Shown: positions 1 through 6,317 of the stretch, piece by piece | How the letters are laid out: each line of letters opens with the position of its first letter | How positions within the stretch are numbered: position 1 is the first letter of the stretch | DNA from: an uncultured bacterium | GTDB lineage: Bacteria; Bacillota; Clostridia; Oscillospirales; Oscillospiraceae | DNA length: 38,857 nt | Direction of reading: 5' to 3' | NCBI GenBank assembly: GCA_947364395.1 | Contig: CANASS010000016.1 | Location: forward strand, 1-38,857 | The notes under the pieces: generated by a model | The model's input: the letters and a program-made list of their open reading frames with translations, nothing else | What the model was told of the DNA's origin: nothing | Databases searched by the model: none | Translations under genes and position numbers: made by a program

Positions 1-266
1 GGGTCGGAGAAGCCGCCCACGTGGCCGGAGGCCACCCACACCTGGGGGTTCATCAGGATGGCGGCATCCAGCCCCACGTTGTAGGGGTTCTCCTGGACGA
101 ACTTCTTCCACCAGGCCTTTTTCACGTTGTTTTTCAGCTCCACCCCCAGGGGGCCGTAGTCCCAGGTGTTGGCCAGGCCGCCGTAGATCTCGCTTCCGGC
201 AAAGATGAAGCCCCTGGCCTTGCACAGAGCCACGATTTTTTCCATGTTTTTGTCGCTGTTTTTCAA
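1..266 (-). CDS. glyQS: Glycyl-tRNA synthetase, alpha2 type, N-terminal part (cut by window edge)
   Basis: Charges tRNA-Gly with glycine in the cytoplasm. The visible 88 or so residues show the N-terminal class II core of the dimeric bacterial/eukaryotic-type enzyme: MEKIVALCKARGF, then GSEIYGGLANTWDYGPLG (motif-1 region and substrate pocket), KKAWWKKFV, and VWVASGHVGGFSDP at the edge. I prefer a TTG start at 264-266: an AAGGAG site at 276-281 lies 9 bases upstream of it, and homologues begin close to MEKIVALCK. An in-frame ATG at 288-290 (adding MIEKERDI) has no clear ribosome site. A T-box leader and attenuator precede the gene, so expression should rise when uncharged tRNA-Gly accumulates. 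Identity is certain; only the start is open. Confidence 0.95.
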   Translation of the reverse strand, partial: MKNSDKNMEKIVALCKARGFIFAGSEIYGGLANTWDYGPLGVELKNNVKKAWWKKFVQENPYNVGLDAAILMNPQVWVASGHVGGFSD

Positions 267-304
267 GATATCTCGCTCCTTTTCAATCATTTTCGGCTCA
301 AAAC

Positions 305-337
305 GAAAAACGCCCTGAGCCTCTCCGGCTCAGGGCG
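305..337 (-). terminator. Attenuator terminator of the glyQS T-box leader
   Basis: On the minus strand an 11-bp perfect GC-rich stem (CGCCCTGAGCC / GGCTCAGGGCG, loop GGAGA) is followed by TTTTTCGTTTT. It lies about 40 bases before the glyQS start, where a T-box riboswitch has its terminator. Confidence 0.9.
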
Positions 338-339
338 AA

Positions 340-469
340 CAGTTGTCACGCTCCACAAGGGGTCTGGACGCTCGGTCGCTTTCCCTTCGACTCGGTCCGG
401 CTGCGGCCCTGCGCTCGCCCTCGCTCCGGTCCAAGCTCCCTCACAGCCCCATGCTCTGCGCTTCTTCTT
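340..469 (-). repeat. Repeat-family unit inside the glyQS leader
   Basis: On the minus strand this segment starts GAAGAAGCGCAGAG, continues GGACCGGAGCGAGGGCGA, then TCGAAGGGAAAGCGACC, and ends GGAGCGTGACAA. The same ordered landmarks (GAAGCGC, GGACYGGAGCGA, CGGAAGGAAGCCG, GAGCGTGACAA) define the units at 21912-22215 and 23682-24086. GACAA occurs immediately before and at the end of this unit, as it does between units of the tandem arrays. Confidence 0.6.
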
Positions 470-663
470 GTCCGCGGTTCCACCTGAATTCGCGTCTGGC
501 TGACGCGCACTCTTGACCCGGTAACGGCGGGGACCGCCGGGCCATTTCCTGCCCGGGCTCGGGAGGGCCTTCCCGCCGCGCCTTTGGGGGACTCTCACCG
601 TCCGTCCCCTCTCTGACCGCCCCGGCGCGGGGTACTGTTCTCCGTCCATGCTTTATCTCCCGC

Positions 664-692
664 ATTTTATTACAGAAAAACGGGGCTGTCAA
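664..692 (-). promoter_or_regulatory. Sigma-A-type promoter of the glyQS leader
   Basis: On the minus strand, TTGACA (687-692) and TAAAAT (664-669) are separated by exactly 17 bases. Transcription would start near 657, placing the whole T-box leader on the transcript. Confidence 0.82.
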
Positions 693-715
693 GGGGTGAA
701 ACGGGAAAACATGGG

Positions 716-994
716 TTACGGCTCCCCGCCGGCGTTTTTTCCGTCCTTACCCGGCCGCACCAGGTGCACCAGGCCCAGCACCAAAAATACCACGCCGATG
801 ATAACCAGCGCCGCGGCCGCAGCCATCAGGTACATCTGATTGCGCCCCTCCGCACGGGTGGTCACGCCTTCCACAAAGGTGAAATCGCCGCCCAGCATCC
901 ACATGACCACACCCAGGACAGTCATGCCCAGGCCCTCCAGCAGCTCTTTGAGCGCCTTTTTCCGCGCTTCGGAACGGTTTTCTTTACCCGCCAT
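716..994 (-). CDS. Small two-helix membrane protein, unknown function
   Basis: 92 residues, not recognised. The N-terminus is charged (MAGKENRSEARKKALKEL). A first hydrophobic segment spans about residues 22-42 and a second about residues 53-78 (YLMAAAAALVIIGVVFLVLG); the C-terminus is short and polar. This suggests a small integral membrane protein with both ends on the same side. The ATG at 992-994 is preceded on the minus strand by AAAGGAGAGGTG, a strong ribosome site, and by a promoter at 1047-1075, so it looks like a real single gene. It lies between the glyQS leader and zapA and is transcribed away from zapA. No functional motif is visible. Confidence 0.75.
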   Translation of the reverse strand: MAGKENRSEARKKALKELLEGLGMTVLGVVMWMLGGDFTFVEGVTTRAEGRNQMYLMAAAAALVIIGVVFLVLGLVHLVRPGKDGKNAGGEP

Positions 995-1046
995 GATCCA
1001 ACACCTCTCCTTTTTTCAGTTTCCGCCCGGCTGGGCTTTGTGAAAT

Positions 1047-1075
1047 ATGATACCACCAGGCAGGACAGAAATCAA
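1047..1075 (-). promoter_or_regulatory. Promoter of the small membrane-protein gene
   Basis: Minus strand: TTGATT (1070-1075), 17-base spacer, TATCAT (1047-1052), about 50 bases upstream of the start codon at 994. Confidence 0.6.
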
Positions 1076-1120
1076 GCCGGGGCCTGAACGAAAAATCGGC
1101 GTACTTTTATACTTTTTTCA

Positions 1121-1149
1121 TTTCCTTTTTTCTGTGAGTGTGTTATAAT
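1121..1149 (+). promoter_or_regulatory. Probable promoter of zapA
   Basis: A perfect TATAAT at 1144-1149 lies 33 bases before the zapA start. The -35 position (TTTCCT, 17 bases upstream) is poor, so the call rests on the -10 box. Confidence 0.5.
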
Positions 1150-1182
1150 AAATCTTAAGACTTTATATGGGAGGGGACCGCC

Positions 1183-1497
1183 ATGCAAAACCGCGTCACA
1201 GTGACAGTGGGTGGGCTGAAATATACGCTGCTGGCCGTTGAGGATGAAAACTATGTCCACCGGGTGGCCGCCTATGTGAATGAGAAGCTGAAGGAGACGG
1301 GGCGGCCCGGCGGGGTGTCCCAGATGGACTGCGCCGTGCTCACGGCCATCAACATCGCCGACGAGCGCTTCAAGGAGCAGGAGGCGTCGGTGGACCTGCG
1401 CCGCCAGATCAAGGACCTGCTGGAGGAGAACGCCAAGCTGAAGGCGGAGCTCAGCGAGTCCAAGCGGGAGATCTTCAAATTACAGCAGAAGCGGTAA
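1183..1497 (+). CDS. zapA: Cell division protein ZapA
   Basis: 104 residues. ZapA-family proteins bind FtsZ and bundle its filaments, stabilising the Z-ring at the division site. The N-terminal globular part (residues 1-55) reads NRVTVTVGGLKYTLLAVEDE, then YVHRVAAYVNEKL and a conserved alanine-rich stretch (AVLTAINIADERFK). The rest is a long coiled coil (about residues 60-104, DLLEENAKLKAELSESKREI), which mediates dimer/tetramer formation in the family. The start follows GGGAGGGGACC. It is encoded alone, with a U32-family gene downstream across an inverted-repeat element; a zapA-U32 order is common in clostridia (from memory). Confidence 0.9.
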   Translation: MQNRVTVTVGGLKYTLLAVEDENYVHRVAAYVNEKLKETGRPGGVSQMDCAVLTAINIADERFKEQEASVDLRRQIKDLLEENAKLKAELSESKREIFKLQQKR

Positions 1498-1683
1498 GGG
1501 CCTTCTTTTTCTTTTTGAAAAAAGAAAAAGAAGCAAAAAGAAAAACTTTTAGACCGTTACCGGCACGGGTAATGCCATAAAAATTTCTGCCCGGCCATCC
1601 GGCGGTTTCGGCTGTGAATACAGCTTCTAAAAGTTTCTTTTTTCGCCTCCTTTTTTCTTTTCAACGAAAAAAGGAGGGTCCTT
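1498..1683 (+). repeat. MITE-like element with long terminal inverted repeats
   Basis: The left end (about 1498-1553) and the reverse complement of the right end (about 1625-1683) match over some 53 bases. Both read as AAGGxCCyTCyTTTTT..., run through a hairpin-forming run of T/C then A/G, and finish in AAACTTTTAGA. Each arm folds on itself (left: CTTCTTTTTCTTTTT / AAAAAGAAAAAGAAG). The interior of about 70 bases is non-coding. It begins at the zapA stop codon and could also act as a transcription terminator in either direction. No transposase is present, so it is non-autonomous if mobile. Confidence 0.65.
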
Positions 1684-1714
1684 GAACTTATAGAAAAACA
1701 ATTCGGAGGACCTT

Positions 1715-3796
1715 ATGGAAATACTATCCCCCGCCGGCAGCCCGGAGGCGCTGCGCGCGGCGGTGTGCGCCGGGGCGGACGCGGTCTACCTGGGCTTTGG
1801 ACAATTCAACGCCCGCCGGGGCGCGAAAAACTTCACCCGGGACGAATTTGCCTCAGCGGCGTCCTACTGCCGCCTGCGGGGGGTGAAGGTATACCTCACC
1901 CTGAACACCCTGTGCTCCGACCGGGAGCTGCCCGCGGCGGTGGACTGCGCCGTCCAGGCGTCCCAGCTGGGGGCGGACGCGGTGCTGGTCCAGGACATGG
2001 GCCTGGTCCGCGCGCTGCGGCAGGCCGCCCCGGACCTGCCCCTCCACGCCTCCACCCAGATGACCATCCACACCTTGGATGGGGCGAAGCAGGCGGCGGA
2101 CCTGGGCATCACCCGGGCGGTGCTGGCCCGGGAGCTGTCCCGGCGGGACATCGCCTATATCTGCGAGCACTCCCCCATTGAGATCGAGGTGTTCGTCCAC
2201 GGGGCGCTGTGCATGTGCTATTCCGGCCAGTGCTTCATGTCCTCCGTCATCGGGGGGCGCAGCGGCAACCGGGGCATGTGCGCCCAGCCCTGCCGCCTGC
2301 CCTACGGCTGGGGGGACATGGCGGACGGCCACCCCCTGTCTTTAAAGGATATGTCCCTGGCGGGCCACCTGAAGGAGCTCCAGGAGATGGGGGTGGCCAG
2401 CGCCAAGATCGAGGGCCGGATGAAGCGGCCCGAGTACGTCTATATCGTCACCAAGGTGTACGCCGGCGCCCTGCGGGAGGGGCGGGAGCCCACCGCCCAG
2501 GAGCTGTCCCAGCTGGAGCAGGCCTTTTCCCGCCAGGGCTTTACCGACGGCTATTTCATGGAGAACAAGGGCCCGGACATGTTCGGCATCCGGGAGGAGG
2601 CTAAAAATCCCAAGGAGCTGTTCGCCCAGGCCAAGGCCGCCTATGACAAGGGGGATGGCCCGGGGGTCCCGGTGAAATTCTATGCCATGATCCGCCCCGG
2701 CGAGCCCGTCCAGGTGGGGGTGGAGGACCGGGAGGGCCGGGTGGTCACCGCCGCTGGGATGGCTCCCGACCCCGCCCGCCGCAGGGCCACCACCCAGGCG
2801 GACGTGGAGGCCCAGCTCTCCAAGACCGGGGGCACCCCCTACTGGGTGACGGAGGTACGCTCCCTGGTGCAGGAGGGGCTGGCGGTGCCCCTGTCCTCGC
2901 TGAACGCCCTGCGGCGGCAGGTGCTGGACGGGCTGTCCGCCCAGCGCGCCGCCCTGCCCCAGCGCCGCCATGGCGTGTTCAAGCCGGGGGCCCGGTACGA
3001 GAACTACCGGGGGGAGCCGGACGTGTACGTCTCCCTGCGCCGGGTAGGACAGATCACCTTTGAGCTCATCAAGGCCCGGCCGGACCGGATCACCCTGCCT
3101 GTGGAGGAGATCGCCGCCCACCCGGACGGCGTGCGGGGGGCGGTGGAGCGCGGAATCCCGGTGGCGGCGGTGCTGCCCCGGATCTGCTTTGACCGGGAGC
3201 TGCCCAAGCTGCGTGAGGAGCTGGACATCTGCAAGGAGGCGGGGGTGACCGACGCCTACGTGGGAAATCTGGGCCTCATCCCCCTGTGCCGGGAGCTGGG
3301 CTTTGTCATGCGGGGGGATTTCGGCCTCCAGGTGTTCAACAGCCAGGGGGTCAAGGAGTACAAGCGGCTGGGCCTCCAGTCGCTGACCGCCTCTTTTGAG
3401 CTGAAGCTGGCCCAGATTCGGGACGTGTCCAAGGCGGTGGACCTGGAGATCATCGCCTATGGGCGGCTGCCCCTGATGATTACGGAGAACTGCGCCATCA
3501 AGACCCAGTCGGGAAAGTGCGTCTGCTCCAACGTGAACCTGCTCACCGACCGCAAAGGGGTGCGCTTCCCTGTGGAGCGGGCCTACGGGTGCCGCAACGA
3601 GATTTTGAACGCCAACAAGCTGTTTCTGGCGGACAAGCCCCAGGACTGGAAAAAGGCCGGACTGCGGGCCATCCGCCTGCTCTTCACCACCGAGAACGGG
3701 GTGGAGTGCGTCCAGGTGCTGTCCGCCTACCGGGGGAAGGGAAACTATGTCCCCACCGATTACACCCGGGGGCTGTATTATCGGGACGTGGAGTAG
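1715..3796 (+). CDS. U32 family protein with C-terminal DUF3656-type region (RlhA/TrhP-like)
   Basis: 693 residues, beginning MEILSPAGSPEALRAAV after a GGAGGACC ribosome site. Residues 1-300 form the U32 'peptidase' TIM-barrel-like domain, with NARRGAKNF, HASTQMTIH, then VHGALCMCYSGQC and the cysteine signature GNRGMCAQPCRLPY (about residues 168-198). A second cysteine cluster (KCVCSN) sits near residue 606. Members of this long subtype act in RNA hydroxylation: E. coli RlhA on 23S rRNA C2501, and the related TrhP on wobble uridines; the conserved cysteines probably hold an iron-sulfur cluster. Length and domain layout fit RlhA better than the short collagenase-like forms. I infer RNA modification, not proteolysis, but the exact target is open. 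Confidence 0.85.
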   Translation: MEILSPAGSPEALRAAVCAGADAVYLGFGQFNARRGAKNFTRDEFASAASYCRLRGVKVYLTLNTLCSDRELPAAVDCAVQASQLGADAVLVQDMGLVRALRQAAPDLPLHASTQMTIHTLDGAKQAADLGITRAVLARELSRRDIAYICEHSPIEIEVFVHGALCMCYSGQCFMSSVIGGRSGNRGMCAQPCRLPYGWGDMADGHPLSLKDMSLAGHLKELQEMGVASAKIEGRMKRPEYVYIVTKVYAGALREGREPTAQELSQLEQAFSRQGFTDGYFMENKGPDMFGIREEAKNPKELFAQAKAAYDKGDGPGVPVKFYAMIRPGEPVQVGVEDREGRVVTAAGMAPDPARRRATTQADVEAQLSKTGGTPYWVTEVRSLVQEGLAVPLSSLNALRRQVLDGLSAQRAALPQRRHGVFKPGARYENYRGEPDVYVSLRRVGQITFELIKARPDRITLPVEEIAAHPDGVRGAVERGIPVAAVLPRICFDRELPKLREELDICKEAGVTDAYVGNLGLIPLCRELGFVMRGDFGLQVFNSQGVKEYKRLGLQSLTASFELKLAQIRDVSKAVDLEIIAYGRLPLMITENCAIKTQSGKCVCSNVNLLTDRKGVRFPVERAYGCRNEILNANKLFLADKPQDWKKAGLRAIRLLFTTENGVECVQVLSAYRGKGNYVPTDYTRGLYYRDVE

Positions 3797-3814
3797 CCTC
3801 CGGGGCCTCCGGCG

Positions 3815-3928
3815 GGGTACTTTTCCCACGTGGGAAAAGTACCCAAAAGGACGCTTAGGGGGAGGCCCGCCGGATTCGTCTCGGGAGCCAAGGGCGCTCC
3901 CTCGCTCATAGGCGTGCCTCCCCCTAAG
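3815..3928 (+). repeat. Nested intergenic palindromes
   Basis: A perfect 30-base palindrome spans 3815-3844 (arms GGGTACTTTTCCCAC). Next, CTTAGGGGGAGGC at 3854-3866 pairs with GCCTCCCCCTAAG at 3916-3928, a perfect 13-bp inverted repeat around 49 bases. Neither has a T-run. The remaining bases up to the next gene at 4035 show no coding or promoter signal. It may be an intergenic repeat or a strong RNA hairpin ending the U32 transcript. Confidence 0.6.
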
Positions 3929-4034
3929 AACCCCCGGTTTACGGGAGAGCTCGAACCGGCGCGGGGGACAGGCGTTCCGGCGCGTGGTGCTTTCGGCCCG
4001 TATCCCCCTTATTTGTGCTGCCGCCCGCCGCCGG

Positions 4035-4322
4035 TCACTGAAGCCCCTCTGCGGTCCACCCCCCGCGCCTGGGCTGCGCGATCTGCGCCCCCAGCTCCAT
4101 AGCCGCCCGGAACAGCGCCTCGTCGTGGATATCTTCCAGCTCCAGATTGAGTCCGGACAGGGTTTCCATCATGTCCCGGCCATCCTCCCCCAGGCGGGAA
4201 ATGATTTCTTCCTGCAAGGCTTCTTGACGGGTTTCCAACTCGTTTATTTTTTCCCCTCGCAGATCATGTTGACCGATCCAGTCCTCCACCATATAATATA
4301 GCCTTGTTATCAGTTCTGTCAT
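4035..4322 (-). CDS. Small helical protein, possibly DUF6809-like
   Basis: 95 residues from an ATG at 4320-4322 preceded by GGGAGAG; a longer reading from 4352 lacks a ribosome site. The sequence starts MTELITRLYYMVEDWI, has a charged helical middle (EKINELETRQEALQEEIIS) and ends with DEALFRAAMELGAQIA. It resembles the small clostridial proteins grouped as DUF6809, from memory and not by search. No catalytic motif is visible. It is transcribed divergently from the XRE-Maf gene, and the two share a 78-base region with overlapping -10 boxes and an inverted repeat, so it may be regulated by that protein. Base composition is lower in GC than in the flanking housekeeping genes, suggesting transfer with the neighbouring XRE domain. 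Confidence 0.7.
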   Translation of the reverse strand: MTELITRLYYMVEDWIGQHDLRGEKINELETRQEALQEEIISRLGEDGRDMMETLSGLNLELEDIHDEALFRAAMELGAQIAQPRRGGWTAEGLQ

Positions 4323-4363
4323 GATAATCTCTCCCGAATACTTTATTTGCAATACCTGATTTC

Positions 4364-4388
4364 ATTATACTATTTTATACGAAATAGT
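4364..4388. promoter_or_regulatory. Overlapping divergent -10 boxes and putative XRE operator
   Basis: The sequence ATTATACT holds TATACT (plus, 4366-4371) and TATAAT (minus, 4364-4369) at once. It runs into a 7-bp perfect inverted repeat, ACTATTT (4369-4375) and AAATAGT (4382-4388), with a 6-base spacer. Such a short AT-rich palindrome on the -10/+1 region is typical of self-repression by XRE proteins. No good -35 box was found for either direction. Confidence 0.55.
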
Positions 4389-4400
4389 AAGGGGTTTTTT

Positions 4401-5228
4401 ATGAGCAAATTGGCTGAGCGCATGAAAGAATTGCGCGTCGAAAATAAAATGAAGCAAACAGAGGTCGCGAAAGCGGTCGGCGTGTCCATCAGCGCCTATT
4501 GCAGCTATGAATATGGAAATCGCGACCCGCAGACGGCCACTCTTGTGGCGCTGGCACAGCTGTATCATGTTTCCGCGGACTATCTGCTGGGTATCAGCGA
4601 GCCTGCGCCGGAGGAAAAGGCAAGGATTATTCTGGCGTCAAACTCTCCCCGGCGGAAGGAACTGCTGGGGCAGATGGGGATTCAGGAGTTCAAGGTGTCC
4701 GCGCCAAACGTGGACGAGTCGGTGGCGGAGGGCCTTTCCCCCGCCCGGATTGTGGAGGAGCTGTCCCAGCGCAAGGCCCGGGCGGCGAAGAAGGCCGGGC
4801 CCAAGGACATCGTCATTGCCGCCGACACGGTGGTGGCCCTGGACGGGTCGGTGCTGGGAAAGCCCCGGAGCGGAGAGGACGCCTTTGCCATGCTGTCCGC
4901 GCTGTCGGGCCGGGAGCACCATGTTTATACCGGGGTGACGGTGCACCAGGGGGAGCGGGCCGTCACGGAGCACGAGGAGACTGCCGTGCGCTTTCGGGCG
5001 CTCAGTCCCGATGAGATTCGGGGCTATATCGCCACCGGGGAGCCCATGGACAAGGCCGGGGCCTACGGCATCCAGGGGCGCGGGGCCCTGCTGGTCAGCG
5101 GCATCCAGGGAGACTACAGCAATGTGGTGGGCCTGCCGGTGTTCCGGCTGGGCCGTATTTTAGCAGGATTTGGAATTGACTTGTTAAAATGCGGCGATAT
5201 TACGCAGCCAGGATTGTTTTGCAAATGA
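4401..5228 (+). CDS. XRE helix-turn-helix fused to Maf nucleoside-triphosphate pyrophosphatase
   Basis: 275 residues, starting at ATG 4401 after AAGGGG. Residues 4-64 are a Cro/CI-type DNA-binding domain (LAERMKELRVENKMKQTEVAKA... ADYLLG). After a ten-residue joint (ISEPAPEEKA), residues 75-262 are a full Maf domain: IILASNSPRRKELL (S82, R84, R85), DESV, IAADTVVALDG, GKPRSGEDA, VYTGVTVH, and GAYGIQGRGALLV. Maf enzymes hydrolyse non-canonical or modified nucleoside triphosphates and are linked to division arrest. The usual Maf start is missing: the codon there is ATT (4626), although GGAGG lies 11 bases before it. The helix-turn-helix part is lower in GC than the Maf part. A short extra tail (LLKCGDITQPGLFCK) ends the protein. 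mreC follows, a normal neighbour of maf. Confidence 0.88.
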   Translation: MSKLAERMKELRVENKMKQTEVAKAVGVSISAYCSYEYGNRDPQTATLVALAQLYHVSADYLLGISEPAPEEKARIILASNSPRRKELLGQMGIQEFKVSAPNVDESVAEGLSPARIVEELSQRKARAAKKAGPKDIVIAADTVVALDGSVLGKPRSGEDAFAMLSALSGREHHVYTGVTVHQGERAVTEHEETAVRFRALSPDEIRGYIATGEPMDKAGAYGIQGRGALLVSGIQGDYSNVVGLPVFRLGRILAGFGIDLLKCGDITQPGLFCK

Positions 5229-5364
5229 AGGGGCCCCCGCGAAAGCCCAGCCCGCAAAGCGGGCGGGTTTCGTGGGGAGAGGAGGCGCGGCACAGCGGAC
5301 GAGCTTTTCCCGATAGGGGAAAGCGAGTAAGCGCAGCTTGCGCCGGCGATAGGAGCACACAACA
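5229..5364 (+). repeat. Hairpin-rich spacer between the maf fusion and mreC
   Basis: Three successive hairpins are seen: 5240-5272 (CGAAA, CCC and GCCCGC arms around AAA), 5303-5324 (GCTTTTCCC / GGGGAAAGC) and a short GCGC/GCGC stem near 5330-5345. No T-run follows the first, so it is not a typical terminator. TAGGAG at 5349-5354 serves mreC. Confidence 0.5.
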
Positions 5365-6195
5365 ATGAGTCGATTTTTCCGAAACAACGGGGGCCTTCTG
5401 CTGTTGGCCGCCGTCCTGCTGACGCTGGTGCTGGCCCTGGGGGCCCAGATTCTGGGCTTTGACCCGGTGACCAGCGCCTTGGAGGTGCTGGCCACCCCCT
5501 TCCGGTCGGCGTCCGCCGCCGTGTCCAGCTGGACACAGGCCCGGTATGACCGTGCTTTCCGCTACGAGGAGCTGGCGGCGGAGAACGAGGCCCTGCGCCG
5601 CCGGGTGGCGGAGCTGGAACGGGACGCCATCGCCGGGCAGGACGCCCAGCGCGAGAACGAGCGGATGAAAGACCTGCTGGGGCTGGCGGAGGCCCGCCCC
5701 GAGCTCCAGTACCGGGACGCGGCGGTGGTCCGCCGGGCCTCCTCCAACTGGACCTCCGACCTGACCATCGACCGGGGCGCCAGCGGCGGGGTGGAGAACG
5801 GCGACTGCGTCATCGACCAGAACGGCTACCTCATCGGCGTGGTCACCGAGGCCGGGGTCAACTCCAGCCGGGTGACCACCATCCTGGACCCCCGGCTGGA
5901 ACTGGGGGGGCGGGTGGCCCGCACCGACGAGGACGCCATCCTGGAGGGGGATTTCACCCTCATGCAGGAGGGGCTTTTGCGGCTGTCCTTTGTGTCCGAG
6001 GAGGCCAAGCTGGTCACCGGGGACCAGGTGACCACCTCCGGGCTGGGGGGTGTGTACCCCCGGGGCCTGGTGGCGGGGGCCGTGCGCTCCATCATCGTGG
6101 AGGAGGACGGCGTCAGCCGCTACGCCCAGGTGGAACCCGCCGCCGACATCGCCGGGGTGCAGTATGTATATGTTATTGTGGATTACGGGGAATAA
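5365..6195 (+). CDS. mreC: Rod shape-determining protein MreC
   Basis: 276 residues. MreC is a bitopic membrane protein that links the MreB cytoskeleton to the peptidoglycan elongation machinery. The sequence has a short basic cytoplasmic start (MSRFFRNNG), a membrane helix at about residues 9-32, a coiled coil at about 62-105 (YEELAAENEALRRRVAELER), and the extracellular double beta-barrel region with conserved NWTSDLTIDRGASGGVENGD, LIGVVTE, and GDQVTTSGLGGVYPRGLVAG. The start follows TAGGAG. The usual companions mreB and mreD are absent on either side: an XRE-Maf fusion lies upstream and mutS downstream. Confidence 0.95.
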   Translation: MSRFFRNNGGLLLLAAVLLTLVLALGAQILGFDPVTSALEVLATPFRSASAAVSSWTQARYDRAFRYEELAAENEALRRRVAELERDAIAGQDAQRENERMKDLLGLAEARPELQYRDAAVVRRASSNWTSDLTIDRGASGGVENGDCVIDQNGYLIGVVTEAGVNSSRVTTILDPRLELGGRVARTDEDAILEGDFTLMQEGLLRLSFVSEEAKLVTGDQVTTSGLGGVYPRGLVAGAVRSIIVEEDGVSRYAQVEPAADIAGVQYVYVIVDYGE

Positions 6196-6206
6196 CGTCA
6201 ATGCTG

Positions 6207-6280
6207 TAGGGGAGGGGCTTGCCCCTCCCGCGGTCCGTTTATCAAAGCCGTAAGGCGGGAGGAAACAAGCCCCTCCCCTG
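6207..6280 (+). repeat. Inverted repeat between mreC and mutS
   Basis: AGGGGAGGGGCTTG (6208-6221) pairs with CAAGCCCCTCCCCT (6266-6279). The left arm can also pair locally with GCCCCTCCC (6221-6229), and the right side has a GGCGGGAGG copy, so alternative foldings exist. G/C-run palindromes of this kind are common intergenic repeats in GC-rich Firmicutes. No T-run is seen. Confidence 0.5.
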
Positions 6281-6317
6281 TGGTTTTACCGCGTTTTCAG
6301 AGAAAGAGAGTGATCCT

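Larger units (their letters stand above)
267..657 (-). promoter_or_regulatory. T-box riboswitch leader of glyQS (tRNA-Gly sensor)
   Basis: The minus strand from the predicted transcription start (about 657) to glyQS carries T-box parts in order: a stem I region with an AGTA-type element near 625, a GGC (glycine) triplet in an unpaired-looking context near 567-569 that is a good specifier candidate, the conserved T-box AGGTGGAACCGCGG at 472-485, and a terminator at 305-337. T-box leaders bind uncharged tRNA and antiterminate; glyQS is a known target. Unusually, about 130 bases separate the T-box from the terminator, and that stretch matches the repeat family found near 21.9 and 23.7 kb. The specifier position is inferred, not folded. 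Confidence 0.88.

Noticed and set aside
287..649. 120-residue minus-strand reading frame before glyQS
   Set aside because: It lies wholly in the T-box leader and attenuator, has no protein-like character and overlaps RNA motifs.
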